Source: Rutpela maculata
Lineage: Eukaryota; Arthropoda; Insecta; Coleoptera; Cerambycidae
NCBI GenBank assembly: GCA_936432065.2
Contig: OW386286.2
Location: 112,431,519 to 112,495,518, forward strand
DNA length: 64,000 bases
Reading direction: 5' to 3'
Of this stretch, positions 21,601-33,600 are shown piece by piece. Position 1 is the first letter of the stretch; each line of letters starts with the position of its first letter. The notes beneath the pieces were generated by a model. That model was not told the origin of the DNA. It searched no databases and saw only the letters and a list, made by a program, of their open reading frames with translations. The position numbers and the translations under genes are program-made.

Positions 21601-24600
21601 TATTAAAATATATATTCTAGTTCGTCACGTTTTTATTTTTTTGTTTTAGTCAAAAACACGTGATCAACGAAAAAATGGACGTCGAAAAATTGGAATTTAC
21701 AAAAAACGAAATCGTGACGACCTAGATAGTCCATAATTAATTACGTGGATAAAATATAACCTCTTAATTTTCAAACATAGATTCAATAAATAGTTTCCAA
21801 TTTTGCCGTCAATAGATGGCACTCGCCTCGGCATTCGCATAGCTTTACACGCTCTCAGACTTTAGGGAGGAACTTGTTGTCATGGAGACCTGACGCGAAT
21901 GAATGCTTGCCAGGGAAGCATTTAGGAGTTCTGGTAATATCTTAAATTTATTTATAAATTATTTTATCTTACAGGAATTACTTAATAGATGAAATTCTTG
22001 AAAATGTTAATACATAAATAAAAGGTGCCAAATAGAGAGGACCGGTTTTGTATAAACACTCCTACAAATTTTATTATGAAAATTTGAATGCGGTTTTTAG
22101 TTAGGTCAGAAATCAATTTATTCGAAATTATTACCAAGCAAAATGTACAGGGTGTCCCAGTCAACGCGCTATGCTGGGTTTTCTCGGTAGTTTCTGAGAT
22201 AAGTTTATGGTTCAAAATCCAATCTGACGTAGGTTTTCCGAGGAATCTCATACTGCTAAGATATTTAGGAATCCAAAATGACGGACGAATTTCGTCATCT
22301 ACGATCCTATTCGACTGAAAATCGATATCTGGGGGTTTTCGGGGATGCGGTTTACGAATTTTTGGTCAAAATTTAGGAATCCAAGATGGCGGACGAATTT
22401 CGTCATCTATGGACCTATTCGACTGAAAATCGATATCTGGGGGTTTTCGGGGATGCGGGTTATGAATTTTTGATCAAAATTTAGGACTCCAAGATGGCGG
22501 ACGAATTTCGTCATCTATGGTCCTATTTGACTAAAAATCGATATCGGATGGTTTTCGGGGATGCGGGTTACGAATTTTTGGTCAAAATTTAGGAATCCAA
22601 GATGGCGGACGAATTTCGTCATCTATGGACATATTCGACTGAAAATCGATATCTGGGGGTTTTCGGAGATGCGGGTTATGAATTTTTGATCAAAATTTAG
22701 GACTCCAAGATGGCGGACGAATTTCGTCATCTATGGTCCTATTTGACTAAAAATCGATATCGGAGGGTTTTCGGGGATGCGGGTTACGAATTTTTGGTCA
22801 AAATTTAGGAATCTAAGATGGCGGACGAATTTCGTGATCTATAGTCCTATTCGACTGAAAATCGATATCTGGGGGTTTTCGGGGATGCGGGTTACGAATT
22901 TTTGATCAAAATTTAGGACTCCAAGATGGCGGACGAATTTCGTCATCTATGGTCCTATTTGGCTGAAAATCGATATCTGGGGGTTTTCGGGGATGCGGGT
23001 TACGAATTTTTGATCAAAATTTAGGACTCCAAGATGGCGGACGAATTTCGTCATCTATGGTTCTATTTGGCTGAAAATCGATATCTGGGGGTTTTCGGGG
23101 ATGCGGGTTACGAATTTTTTATCAAAATTTAGGACTCCAAGATGGCGGACGAATTTCGTCATCTATGGTCCTATTTGGCTGAAAATCGATGTCTGGGGGT
23201 TTTCGGGGATGCGGGTTACGAATTTTCGGTCAAAATTTAGAAAACCAAGATCGCGGATGAATTTTGTCATCTGTGATCCTATTCGAATGAAAATCGATAT
23301 CTGGGGATTTTCGGGATGCGGGTTACGAATTTTTGGTAAAAATTTAGGAATCCAAGACAGCGGACGAATTATAACTATATTTTGACCCCCTTTATTTATG
23401 TTATTATTGGAGACAAAAAAAAGTTTCGTATAAGAGTTGTAAGGTTGTATACATATTTTTTTAAATGCAATTAAAAAACAATTGCTTGGATATGTCACGT
23501 GATATAACAATGAAGGTTGCTTTTTAAATGAAAAACCCTGTATATTTTTACATATTCTTTTAGATCCTTTATCCCTGATTTCAAACATATAAGGATCTAG
23601 CTGTAATATTTTTTGATATATCGGACATTAAATATGCTCCAAACATGCTTATAGGTATTTTAGGGTTTCTGACGGAGCGCAGTCAGTGGCGGATTTAGGG
23701 GGGGGGGGGCTATAGGGTAAAATCCAAGCGCGGCAATTTTTTTGAAAAACACCAAAGACATAAAAACAAAAAATTATTATTATTAATATGTTCTATCAGA
23801 ACATGTTTAATTTATTTGAGAACGTGTTTTTTATAATAACTAGACTAAAGTTCCTTATTATAGTCAACAGTACAGGGTGGTTGTGCAAACGTTAAAACCT
23901 CATTTAACTTCTTTATTTTTGGAGTTACGTAAATACGTTCAAAAATAAAAGTTATGAGATATCACATGTATTTTCCAAACATCATTTCAGCAAAACAATT
24001 CAAACAAGTCGAATTTCGGAGATATGAGCTTTACCTTGGTTTTACTTCCACATCCAGTGGAAGTATAGTAACGACAAAAAAATTTTTTTAAATTTTTATT
24101 GTTTAAATAGGCTCAGAATGTCATGAAACGTCGAGATTTTAAGTTTGAGCGAAAAAAAAATTTCTGTCTGTCGGTCTGTAACTTTTTTGTGCGCACGTTT
24201 ACTCTGTAACCGTTTAAGATATTGACTTGAAATTTGGTACACAAATGTACTTTAACGAGATCTGGAACTAGATTATATTTTCATTTTGTTCCGTCAGAGG
24301 GTTGGGGGGTAAATTGGGGTAAATTTGGGGTAACCAGCTAAATCAAGCAGCTAATAGTCCAGAAAATTGGTATTTAGTATATACAAGAGAAGCTAAGGTC
24401 TCAAAAAATGTTTGGCATTAGCCACCCCCACCCCATTACTAAATTTTTTCGTTGTGAATGAGTTGGATCGAAAATCTGGATGCGGAAGTAATGATTCCTT
24501 GGGCAGCGGTTTTTTTAAATAGAACACCCCCATATATTTTTACACTATTTGAAAGGCCATAGAAAAATCTTTTCAATGATATATGACCCAGTCTGTTCAC

Positions 24601-27600
24601 TTTTTAAATTTTTTTTCCGATTTGAATCTAATTTTACTTATGGAACAAATTAGGATCTACTTATTACCAGAAAAAAATTCACGTCCTACAAATGCAAAGC
24701 CACCTGCGGTACCAAAATATGCGGATAAAATCAAAAAATCATATTAGGCATATTTTTATTGGAAAATTTTGTTAATGAAAGAATTGTTCAGAAACCTTAA
24801 GTCCAAAATTTAATCAAAAAAAATATATAAATTTTTATTAAAATAATGTCCAAGTCCGAAAATATCATTTGAATGGGTTTTTTCGTTTAGAAAACTGTAC
24901 TATGACAATTTTGTTTGAAATTAAACCCAAGCTGCAGGTAGTTGTAAAACAGTTTTTTTTTAAATACCTAATTATTTTCAAAATTTTTTAAATTTCAAGT
25001 TTTTCATTTTTTAATTTTGATTAAATTTTGGCCATTTTGGACAATTCTTAACAAGTTTTATTAACAAAATTTTCCGATAAAAAAATGCCTAATATGATTT
25101 TCCGATTTTCTCCACATATTTTGGTACCGCAGGTGGCTTTGGTACCGTAGGAGGCGAATGTTTTTCTGATCATAAGTAGATACTAGTTTGTTCTATACTT
25201 AAGTAAAATGCGATTCAAATCGGAAAAAAAATAAAGTTATTGGGGTGTTACCATTTCAAGTGAAACACACTGTATCAATTATTGAAATTCTCCATTTGAT
25301 TTAAAATAAAGTGAAATTAGACAGAACTAACATATTGTTTATTTTAATTTACATACTTTTGTTTTGTATGGCTAATTTGATAAATTGTAAATTTATAGTA
25401 AATTAGACAAAATTTGTTTAAGATAAGTACCATGTATTATATTATAAATACAAAGCTTTTTTTATGGCGTTTCAAATGGTACATATATGGAGTGTTCCTT
25501 TAAAAAAAAGCAAAGTAAAGTTCATATCTCCGAAATGCGACTTTCAATAGGCATGTCCACAAAATTTTAATTTCAATTGGGAATGATAGAATTATCGATA
25601 TTGTACACTAATTTAACAATAAAAAAAACCGCTGCCCAACTTCCACATCCAGATTTTCTATCCAAGTCACTCACAACGAAAAAATGTTGTATGTGGAAAT
25701 AATTGTTTAATAATATAATATTTGAAATTCTCTACCTCAAAAACCCATAAAACGATACCCCACATCGGTAATGGGGTGAGGGTGGTGATAGAGGGTGGTA
25801 ATGGGGGTGGATAAGGTAAAAAAATATTTTGAGGTTTCTAGTTCTTGTACACACACTAAATTAAATTTTTTTTCATCCCCTTTAATAATGGGGTGGGGGC
25901 TAATGCCAAAATTTTTTTTGAGACCTTAGCTTCTCTTGTATATAGTAAATACCAATTTTATGAACTCTTACCTGCTTGATTTACCTATTTACCCCAAATT
26001 TACCCCAATTTACCCCCAACTCTTCGACGGAACAAGATGAAAATATAATCTAGTTCTAGATCTCGTTAAAGTACATAAGTGTACTAAATTTCAAGTGAGT
26101 ATCTCAAACGGTTCCAGAGTAAACGTGCGCACAAAAAAAAAAGTTAGACCGACAGACAGACAGAATTTTTTTTGCTCAAACTTAAAATCTCGACGTTTCA
26201 TGACATTCTAAGCCTATTTGAACAATAAAAATTTTTAAAAAATTTTTTTGTCGTTACTATACTTCCACTGGATGTTGAAGTAATATATGTATCCTTATTT
26301 TGCCAGTTATTCGTAATAGGCATCGCCCCAACATAACGAGGATTTTTGGTAATTTTTCAATAAAAATTCTTGGCCTATGGTAAAAAAATATTTTGAGGTT
26401 TTTGGTTCTTGTACATACACTAAATCACACTTTTTTTTCGTCCCCTTAAAAAGTGGGGTAGGGGTGGTAATGGGGGTAGCTAATGTCAAAAATTTTTTCG
26501 AGACCCTAGCTTCTCTTATATATACTAAATACCAATTTTACGGACTCTTACCTGCTTGATTTACCTGTTTACCTCCCCATTTACCCCAATTTACAACCCA
26601 ACCCTTCGATGGAATAAGATGAAAATATAATCTAGTTCCAGATCCCGTTAAAGTACATAAGTGTACCAAATTTCAAGTCAATATCTTAAACGGTTCCAGA
26701 GTAATCGTGCGCACAAAAAAGTTAGACAGACAGGCAGAATTTTTTTTTTGCTCAAACTTAAAATGTCGACCTTTCATGACAGTCTAAGCCTATTTGAACA
26801 ATAAAAACATTCAAAAATTTTTTGTTACTATACTACCACTGGATGTGGAAGTAATCAATATTCTATTTTCAAGAAAAAGAACGCCATTGCCATGTAAACC
26901 GGAAGTGATATTTAAAATTTACATGCCTTTTTTTACTTTCCTTTAATGCTTTAATAGTCAATTAAGAACATAAATAATCCGATCAATTCTTCTTTGATGT
27001 TCAATTATATGTTTCTTAGCGGCATAGATTCCCCGAAAAAAAAAAAATACTTATCTCAAAAACTACCGAGAAAATCGGACATAACACGTTAACTAGGACA
27101 CCCTGTACACTGTAAATATACATTATGTACCTACAGATAGTTTTTTCTTTTAATTAAAAACCACTGCCTAAGGAATCACTACAACCGCATTCAGTTTTCC
27201 TACTCAAATTATTTTAAATAAAAATTCTTGTGCACCCAACGCGAAATTCGACTCTGTACGACAGAAATATATTTGAATTATTTCTCTTATATATTACACA
27301 ATATGTTATTCTCCGCCTTTTTACTTGGTCGGCATATTTCATTGGTCAAAGGTGCACGCCCACCCGTATATACCCTTTTCATATATATCAATGAAAATAT
27401 GTTTTGTCTTACTGCAGATTGTCCTCTTAAGAGTTGAATTCATATTTAAAGTTGTACAGGAGCAAATGTTAATAATCTCAAAAAGTAGGCTATTGGTAAA
27501 TAAAAAATTGAATATACGAGATCTAAGAAGGTATAATGTTAATCGAACTAATTGTAAAACAAGAAACAATTACTAACAGAAGATTAATGAGGTTTAAAAT

Positions 27601-30600
27601 TATAACAAGTAATACATGTCAAAAACAATACAGATTCACAAACAAATTAATTATTGACCAATACAAAACAATGTTTACAAGTTTTTTATTATTCGACGTA
27701 GCTATATACCACCCACATCGACAAACATTTCGATCCTTCGCCTGAAGTCCTTAAAACTGTTTCGAATATGATCTAACGGTAAGGAGTTTACGGCATTTGT
27801 AATTCTCTGCTTCAATACTGCTACATCGTTAGGAAGTGATTCAGCGTAAACCAACTGCTTGAGGCGACCCCATAAAAAGAAATCCAATATTGATAGGTCT
27901 GGGGATCTCGCTGGCCACTTGATAGGTCCATTCCTGACAATCCGATTTTCTCCAAAATTTAAATTCAACCACCGATTAACCATTTCTGTGGAGTGGCCAG
28001 GACAACCATCATGTTGAAAATGAACTAAAGGCATATCTCTTAAAATATTTAAATGTTCTTCAGAAAATCTTTCAAGAAGCTGTAAATAAGTGTGCTGGTT
28101 TAACCTCCCCTCAATGAAATAAGGTCCAATAACTCCAACGTGATAAGAAACGGCACACCACACATTCACTTTTTTATAATATTGTCTTCTACAATGAATT
28201 CTAAAATTTGGATTTTCAGAAGCCCAAAACCTACAATTCTAATATGAAACAACACCATTGGTTGTGAATGTGGATTCATCTGAGAAAATTATGAAATGAT
28301 GAAAAAATTCATGATTTTTTTTCCAATGGTTAAACAAAAATCCAACCTACGGCCATCATCTCCCTCTTCAAGCGTATGTTTGTAATTTGCTTTATATGCC
28401 CTAATTTTCTTTGCCTTGTAAATTCTTTGGAGTTCAGACTTGCTAATATTAATAAGAGCTGATCTCTCTCTTAGTGGCATCCTAGGATTTTCTATAACAG
28501 AGGCATGAGCTATAATAGCCCCAACATTGTCTTCATCATATGCTTTTATTTTTCTTTTCATGTTAAGAACGGTACCAGTAGCCAGAAACTTTTTAATTAT
28601 TCTCATAGCCTCAGTACGTGACAAAGCAGTGTTTGGAAATTTCAAATTAAATTGGCTTACCACTTCTCTTAGCGAGTTTTCACCACCAATTCCATAGCAT
28701 TGCACAATATAAATTTTTTCACGCACTGTGAGTACCATTTTCACTTAATTTTTTATGGTTGGTTCGTTAATTTGAAACAGAAATTAAGGATTATATTGAC
28801 TATGTTTGACAGATATGTCAATAATAAATGATAAATGTGTATTCACTGCTTTTCTCATAGCCTACTTTTAGTTTCTACATAACTTTAAATATTAATTCAC
28901 AAAAAATAATTTCTATGCAGTTTTAATTGAATGGTTCAAAATAAAATACTAATTTATTGAAAAAATGGGAAGTTTCAAAAAAATAATTTTATATTTCTGA
29001 ACTTTGGTTTAGAGGTATAAAATTGCATTCTAGATAACTTTTCTTAGTGGAATTTTTTCATATTTTGAAAAATAAAGGTACTTTATTAGTGGTGATTTTT
29101 ACAACTTTGCTTATAAAACATCCTGTAGAACACCAAATCAAGTCATTTTTGGTATACTTTAGTTTTACAACCAAGCAGGACTCAATCCCCAAATACCATT
29201 CCAAAATTTTTGGTCCATTACACCTCTTGTTACATCTATTCTGGGACACACTGTATACAGCGTGTTCCACTTTTCATGGTAACAACTACATAGCTCAGTT
29301 ATTGGTCATCCAATTTCAACCAAATTTGGTATCAAAGATCTTTAATATTTCTTTTTTGAGTAAAACAACTTATTTCAGTCAGTGGCGTGCATTTTTATTA
29401 AGAAAAAAAGGGCGATTTTTCGAGAAATCATACTAGGCATTTTTTTGTTGAAAAATTAATGCAGCATGCTGTGTATCCAGAATTTAACAATATTTTGATT
29501 TTTGGTTTTTAAATTACTGCCCACTTAAAATTGCCTATTTTAATATTAAATAATCAATAAATTGGTAACGAATCTTTTTTCGAAAGAAAGTCATTCTTAA
29601 TTTTCTCTTTAAATTCATTAAAAAATGAATGTAACATTTGGAAGTATCGGTAGAAAACTACCATCCCATATCATCGATACTTTCAAATGTTTTCAAAATT
29701 TTTCAATGAAAATTCTTGGCCTTAAAAATTTGAAAGTTTCGATGATACGGAATAGCAGAAAAAGTGAATTTAAAGAGAAAATGAAGTGACTTTTTTTCGA
29801 AAAAAATTTCGTTACCAATTTATTGATTATTTAATGTTTAAAATTGGTAATTTTAAGGGGACCGTAATTCGAAAACCAAAAATCAAAATGTTCTAAAATC
29901 GGGTTCTACAGCGTGCTGATCAATTATATTGCATTAGTTTTTCAACAAAAAAATGTCTAATATGATTTCTCGAAAAATCGACCCATTTTTTCTTAATAAA
30001 AACGCACGCCACTGATTAAAATAAGTTTTGTTTGACTCAAAAAAGAAATATTAAAGATCTTTGATACCGATCCAAATTTGGTTGAAATTGGATGACCAAT
30101 AACTGAGCTACGTAAGTGTTACCGTGAAAAGGGGGACACACTGTATATAGAACCCGTCTGGGAGTGGAAAACCACATACGAACAAGGGGGAACGCGACTG
30201 GCGCCCGTTAATAAATAAATTGGTGTCCCGTCCTTCAGACACCGTGTGTAGGGTTCTTCCACATATAGCTAAGCTCCTGCGGTGGTTGATACTTCCCCTT
30301 CTGAGTAAAAGCAAATCTCTTTAAGGACACATAGAGTAAGTCAAAATAAAAAGATTTAGGGGCAGACCCACCTCGAAAACCCGCGAAGGCACCCCCACCC
30401 CCTGCTTAAAGAGGTGGCGCGCACAGTTGTATATTTTATTTTTTTCCTCGAAAACGATAAGAGATTATGACTTACGGTTTGCGCCAATCGAAAGAAAATA
30501 AAATTTTACATACGACTACATTTTTTTGGCTGATCAAAAATTATATTCTTCTCTCCCATTACAAAAAATATTTGAGGGGGCTACTCTGTAATGTCACATT

Positions 30601-33600
30601 TTTGCTTATTACTCCTAAACGGCCTAATAAATAAAAATTTACCAGGAGTTAAAAAATAAAGCTTATGACTTTTCCTATCGAATGATATATGAAAAGTGAG
30701 TGATATCTGTTTAAATAACGCGTATAGTGGCGTAGGGATTTATTTGCATTCGGTAGAATTAATTACAACAGCGTTTAATAATAAAAAAAAATCTCAAAAG
30801 AAAGAAAATAAACTTTTACATCAAGCAGATATTTTTTAATTGATTAAAAAATGGTAACTTTTTGTCTTACTACAATAAATATGGGAGGGGGTTATTCAGT
30901 AATGTTACATTTTATCTAATTACTCCTAAACGCCCCAACAAATCAAAATTTACCAAGAGTCGAAATTTAAAATAATTTCTGCTGTCTATTAATGTCTCAA
31001 AAGTCCATGATATTTTTTAATTGATTAAAAAATGGTAACTTTTTGTCTTACTACAATAAATATGGGAGGTTATTCAGTAATGTTACATTTTATCTTATTA
31101 CTCCTAAACGGCCAAACAAATCAAAAGTTACCAAGAGTCGAAATTTAAAACAATTTCTGCTGTCTATTAATGTTTCAAAAGTCCATGATATTATTTAAAT
31201 AATACGTACAGTCTTGAAAAAGAAAAAAAATGATTTCTGGTTTACACCAATCGAGCATCTGAAATTTTTAAAATTATTTGGCTTTTGATAGTGGAGGGAG
31301 AGAGGAAGGTCGATCTAGAAATAAAGCAGTAGACTGGGTTAACTGGTTAAATGTTTTTTAATAAAAATAAAAATGAAAACAGTGTAAACGATCAATAAAC
31401 TCTCAACTCAATAAACAAATACGAGAAAGGTAACACAGTGCTAATTGCAACATTCCTTACATGTGCATAATTGTGTACATTTTAATTTTTTTTAACCCTT
31501 TCACTGCTCAAAGCGTGTATACGCGCGAAAAATAAATGGGCCCACTGTGCTCCAAGCGTGTTAACTCGCCTGTCGTTTTTAAATTGGTTCAGACTGCTCA
31601 AAGCGATTTAACACGCGTATATGTTCTATTAATACATTTTTATATACTTACACAAGTTTCTGTTGTACCTTAATATTTTTGATAAGAATGTTGTTTTGTT
31701 TTTATGTTTATGTTTACTTGTACTGTTTTTAACCATTTTTTAAAAATAAATTATTATTATTGAAACTAGAGCACTTGGTTTTTGTTTTTCTTTCAGTTTT
31801 ATATATAATAATAGACCATGCATACAATAAACCAAATCAAATAGTAACGTAATATCGGATCTGCGTGCTCCAAGCGCGTATACTCGCAAGCGGTCAATTT
31901 ATTGCGCACTACACGAGAATTACGTGAAACCGCTCTGCGCAGCGAAAGGGTTAAAAACACTTACATTTATGACCACAAATTTTGCAATTGCAAATGATTA
32001 AAACTTCCTTCCTTAATTTTTCATTATTAATAGTTGTCCAAACTGGCAACCATTTTTCTTGTTTCAGTGTCCACCCCCATTGGGACGGACACGGTAATGC
32101 AACATTTCCTATGGTTAATTGGCCCCAAACAAAACCACCCTGATAAATGCACCTTCTAACGTGCAATGAAAGTGCATTTAATGTGGGGGGAAGATTTTCT
32201 ATAGACCTATTTTTTTTAGTAAATAATTCCATTCGACAAACGTCCAGACTTTGAGCCTCTGAATGTTTATCATACAGAAATATGACAAATTTTTCCAACA
32301 TATGCATTTGTTCTGCGCTAGGTTGTTTGGGATGAAGTGTCAGCTCATTGAAGGTGTCTGTAATATCTAGAAAAGCTTCCCATGCTTCCCAACACTTTCT
32401 TTTTCCTTTCCCGAAGAAGGCCGATGTCACATCGCACCCAGTAAAAGCGTGGAAGAAGGGAAGACCTAAACATTTATCCTTCAAATTGTTACTTATTTCC
32501 ATGCAAGATACGTATTGCAAATTTTTTCCTATACCAAACTCTATCCAGACGTCTTGCTCTTGATGCTGGTATTGGTAAAAAATGGCAAGAATAATAACAT
32601 CAGTGTCGACAGTTTTTATTAGGATTTTTTTTAAATTATTTTGTAAATAGTTTAGGGAATGAACAAATATTCTGGAATCGGCTTCTTCATGATTGCAAAC
32701 ACCAATAATTTCAATTATATCTGAAGAGCTGCTGTTGTAGAAGGTTTCCTCATTATTGTTGCATACTAACACTTTATTTTCGGCCAATGGCACATTCTTG
32801 AAATAGTTTGAAATTAAACTAAACAAATCTTTTTTATTTTCTGCGTATCTTAAAAATTCAAACCAATTTCTTGGGATAGTGGTGTTTAATCTTACTGATT
32901 TCCTACTTCCTCATTTCTCTAGTGCTTTCCTTTAAGCTTTTCTCTATATAAATATCCCAAATGATATCAATCCTCTTGGTGGTTTCCAAAAGTTTAAAAA
33001 TGTAAGGCTTTATAATACGAGAAATATAATCTTCAAAATTTAAGCAAGCCTTAGGTTGAAGCATGTGTATCAGAGCAGCTCCATCTATTTATTCAGCATC
33101 AATGTCCATCGGTTTGCCCTTAACTTTAATATATTTCTCGAGGCATCGTAATAAATCCGATTTTGTGCCATGATACATTTGCCCAAGTTGAGCCAATGAG
33201 GGGGGATAGGGATGATTTTCATATTTAAAAAAATTGTTGAGATCTCCGTCTCTATTTTGGGAAATAACATAAAGTCTACTGAATAAATCCACATCCGACT
33301 TCAATTCACTTTCTCTGCTTGATTTTTTTTTTTATTAATTTTTTTGTTTTTGAAGGGAATGTTGTTATTTTTTGTAATGGGTTCAGAAATAGATATGTTT
33401 GAATTTATTAATCTATCTTTAAACAAATCTTTGCATTGATGAGTGCCCGTCTCTAATAAAATCTGTAAACTTTTTTCATTTACGACAATTTTGCTATCTA
33501 GGGCAAATAATTCAGTGGAAGTTTCCTGAAAAGGATTACCATATTCTTTAAAAGTATTGACTACGTTGGTAACTGCAAAAACAAACTTTTATTGTAAAGC

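Larger units (their letters stand above)
22148..27105. mobile_element. TA-flanked DNA element with CAGGGTGTCCC ends, non-autonomous, nested
   Basis: The termini CAGGGTGTCCCAGTCAACG and its complement (AACTAGGACACCCTG) are bordered by TA. The inverted repeats extend about 130 bp, with TTTTCTCGGTAGTTT and GAGATAAGT shared. No transposase is coded inside; instead it holds the 108-bp array and further foldback repeats. It lies within the mariner-like element at 21,209-29,253. Confidence 0.7.
21209..29253 (-). mobile_element. Mariner-like DNA transposon with about 300-bp inverted repeats, split by nested elements
   Basis: The left terminal repeat (21,209-21,515) and right terminal repeat (28,950-29,253) are reverse complements with only scattered differences; both start CAGTGTGTCCCAG and are bordered by TA. 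A transposase pseudogene lies next to the right repeat. Without the foreign DNA at about 21,530-27,690 the element would be near 1.9 kb, a normal size for this superfamily. Confidence 0.8.

Noticed and set aside
22260..23375. CRISPR-like regular array
   Set aside because: The 108-bp units are joined head to tail without unique spacers, in an insect transposon. It is a satellite-type array.
23101..23588. Open frames of 94 and 141 codons
   Set aside because: They are translations of the 108-bp tandem repeat and its flank; the unit length is a multiple of three, so stops are avoided by chance in every unit.
27228..27745. Four short overlapping frames on both strands
   Set aside because: AT-rich, mutually overlapping and without motifs; part of the transposon body.
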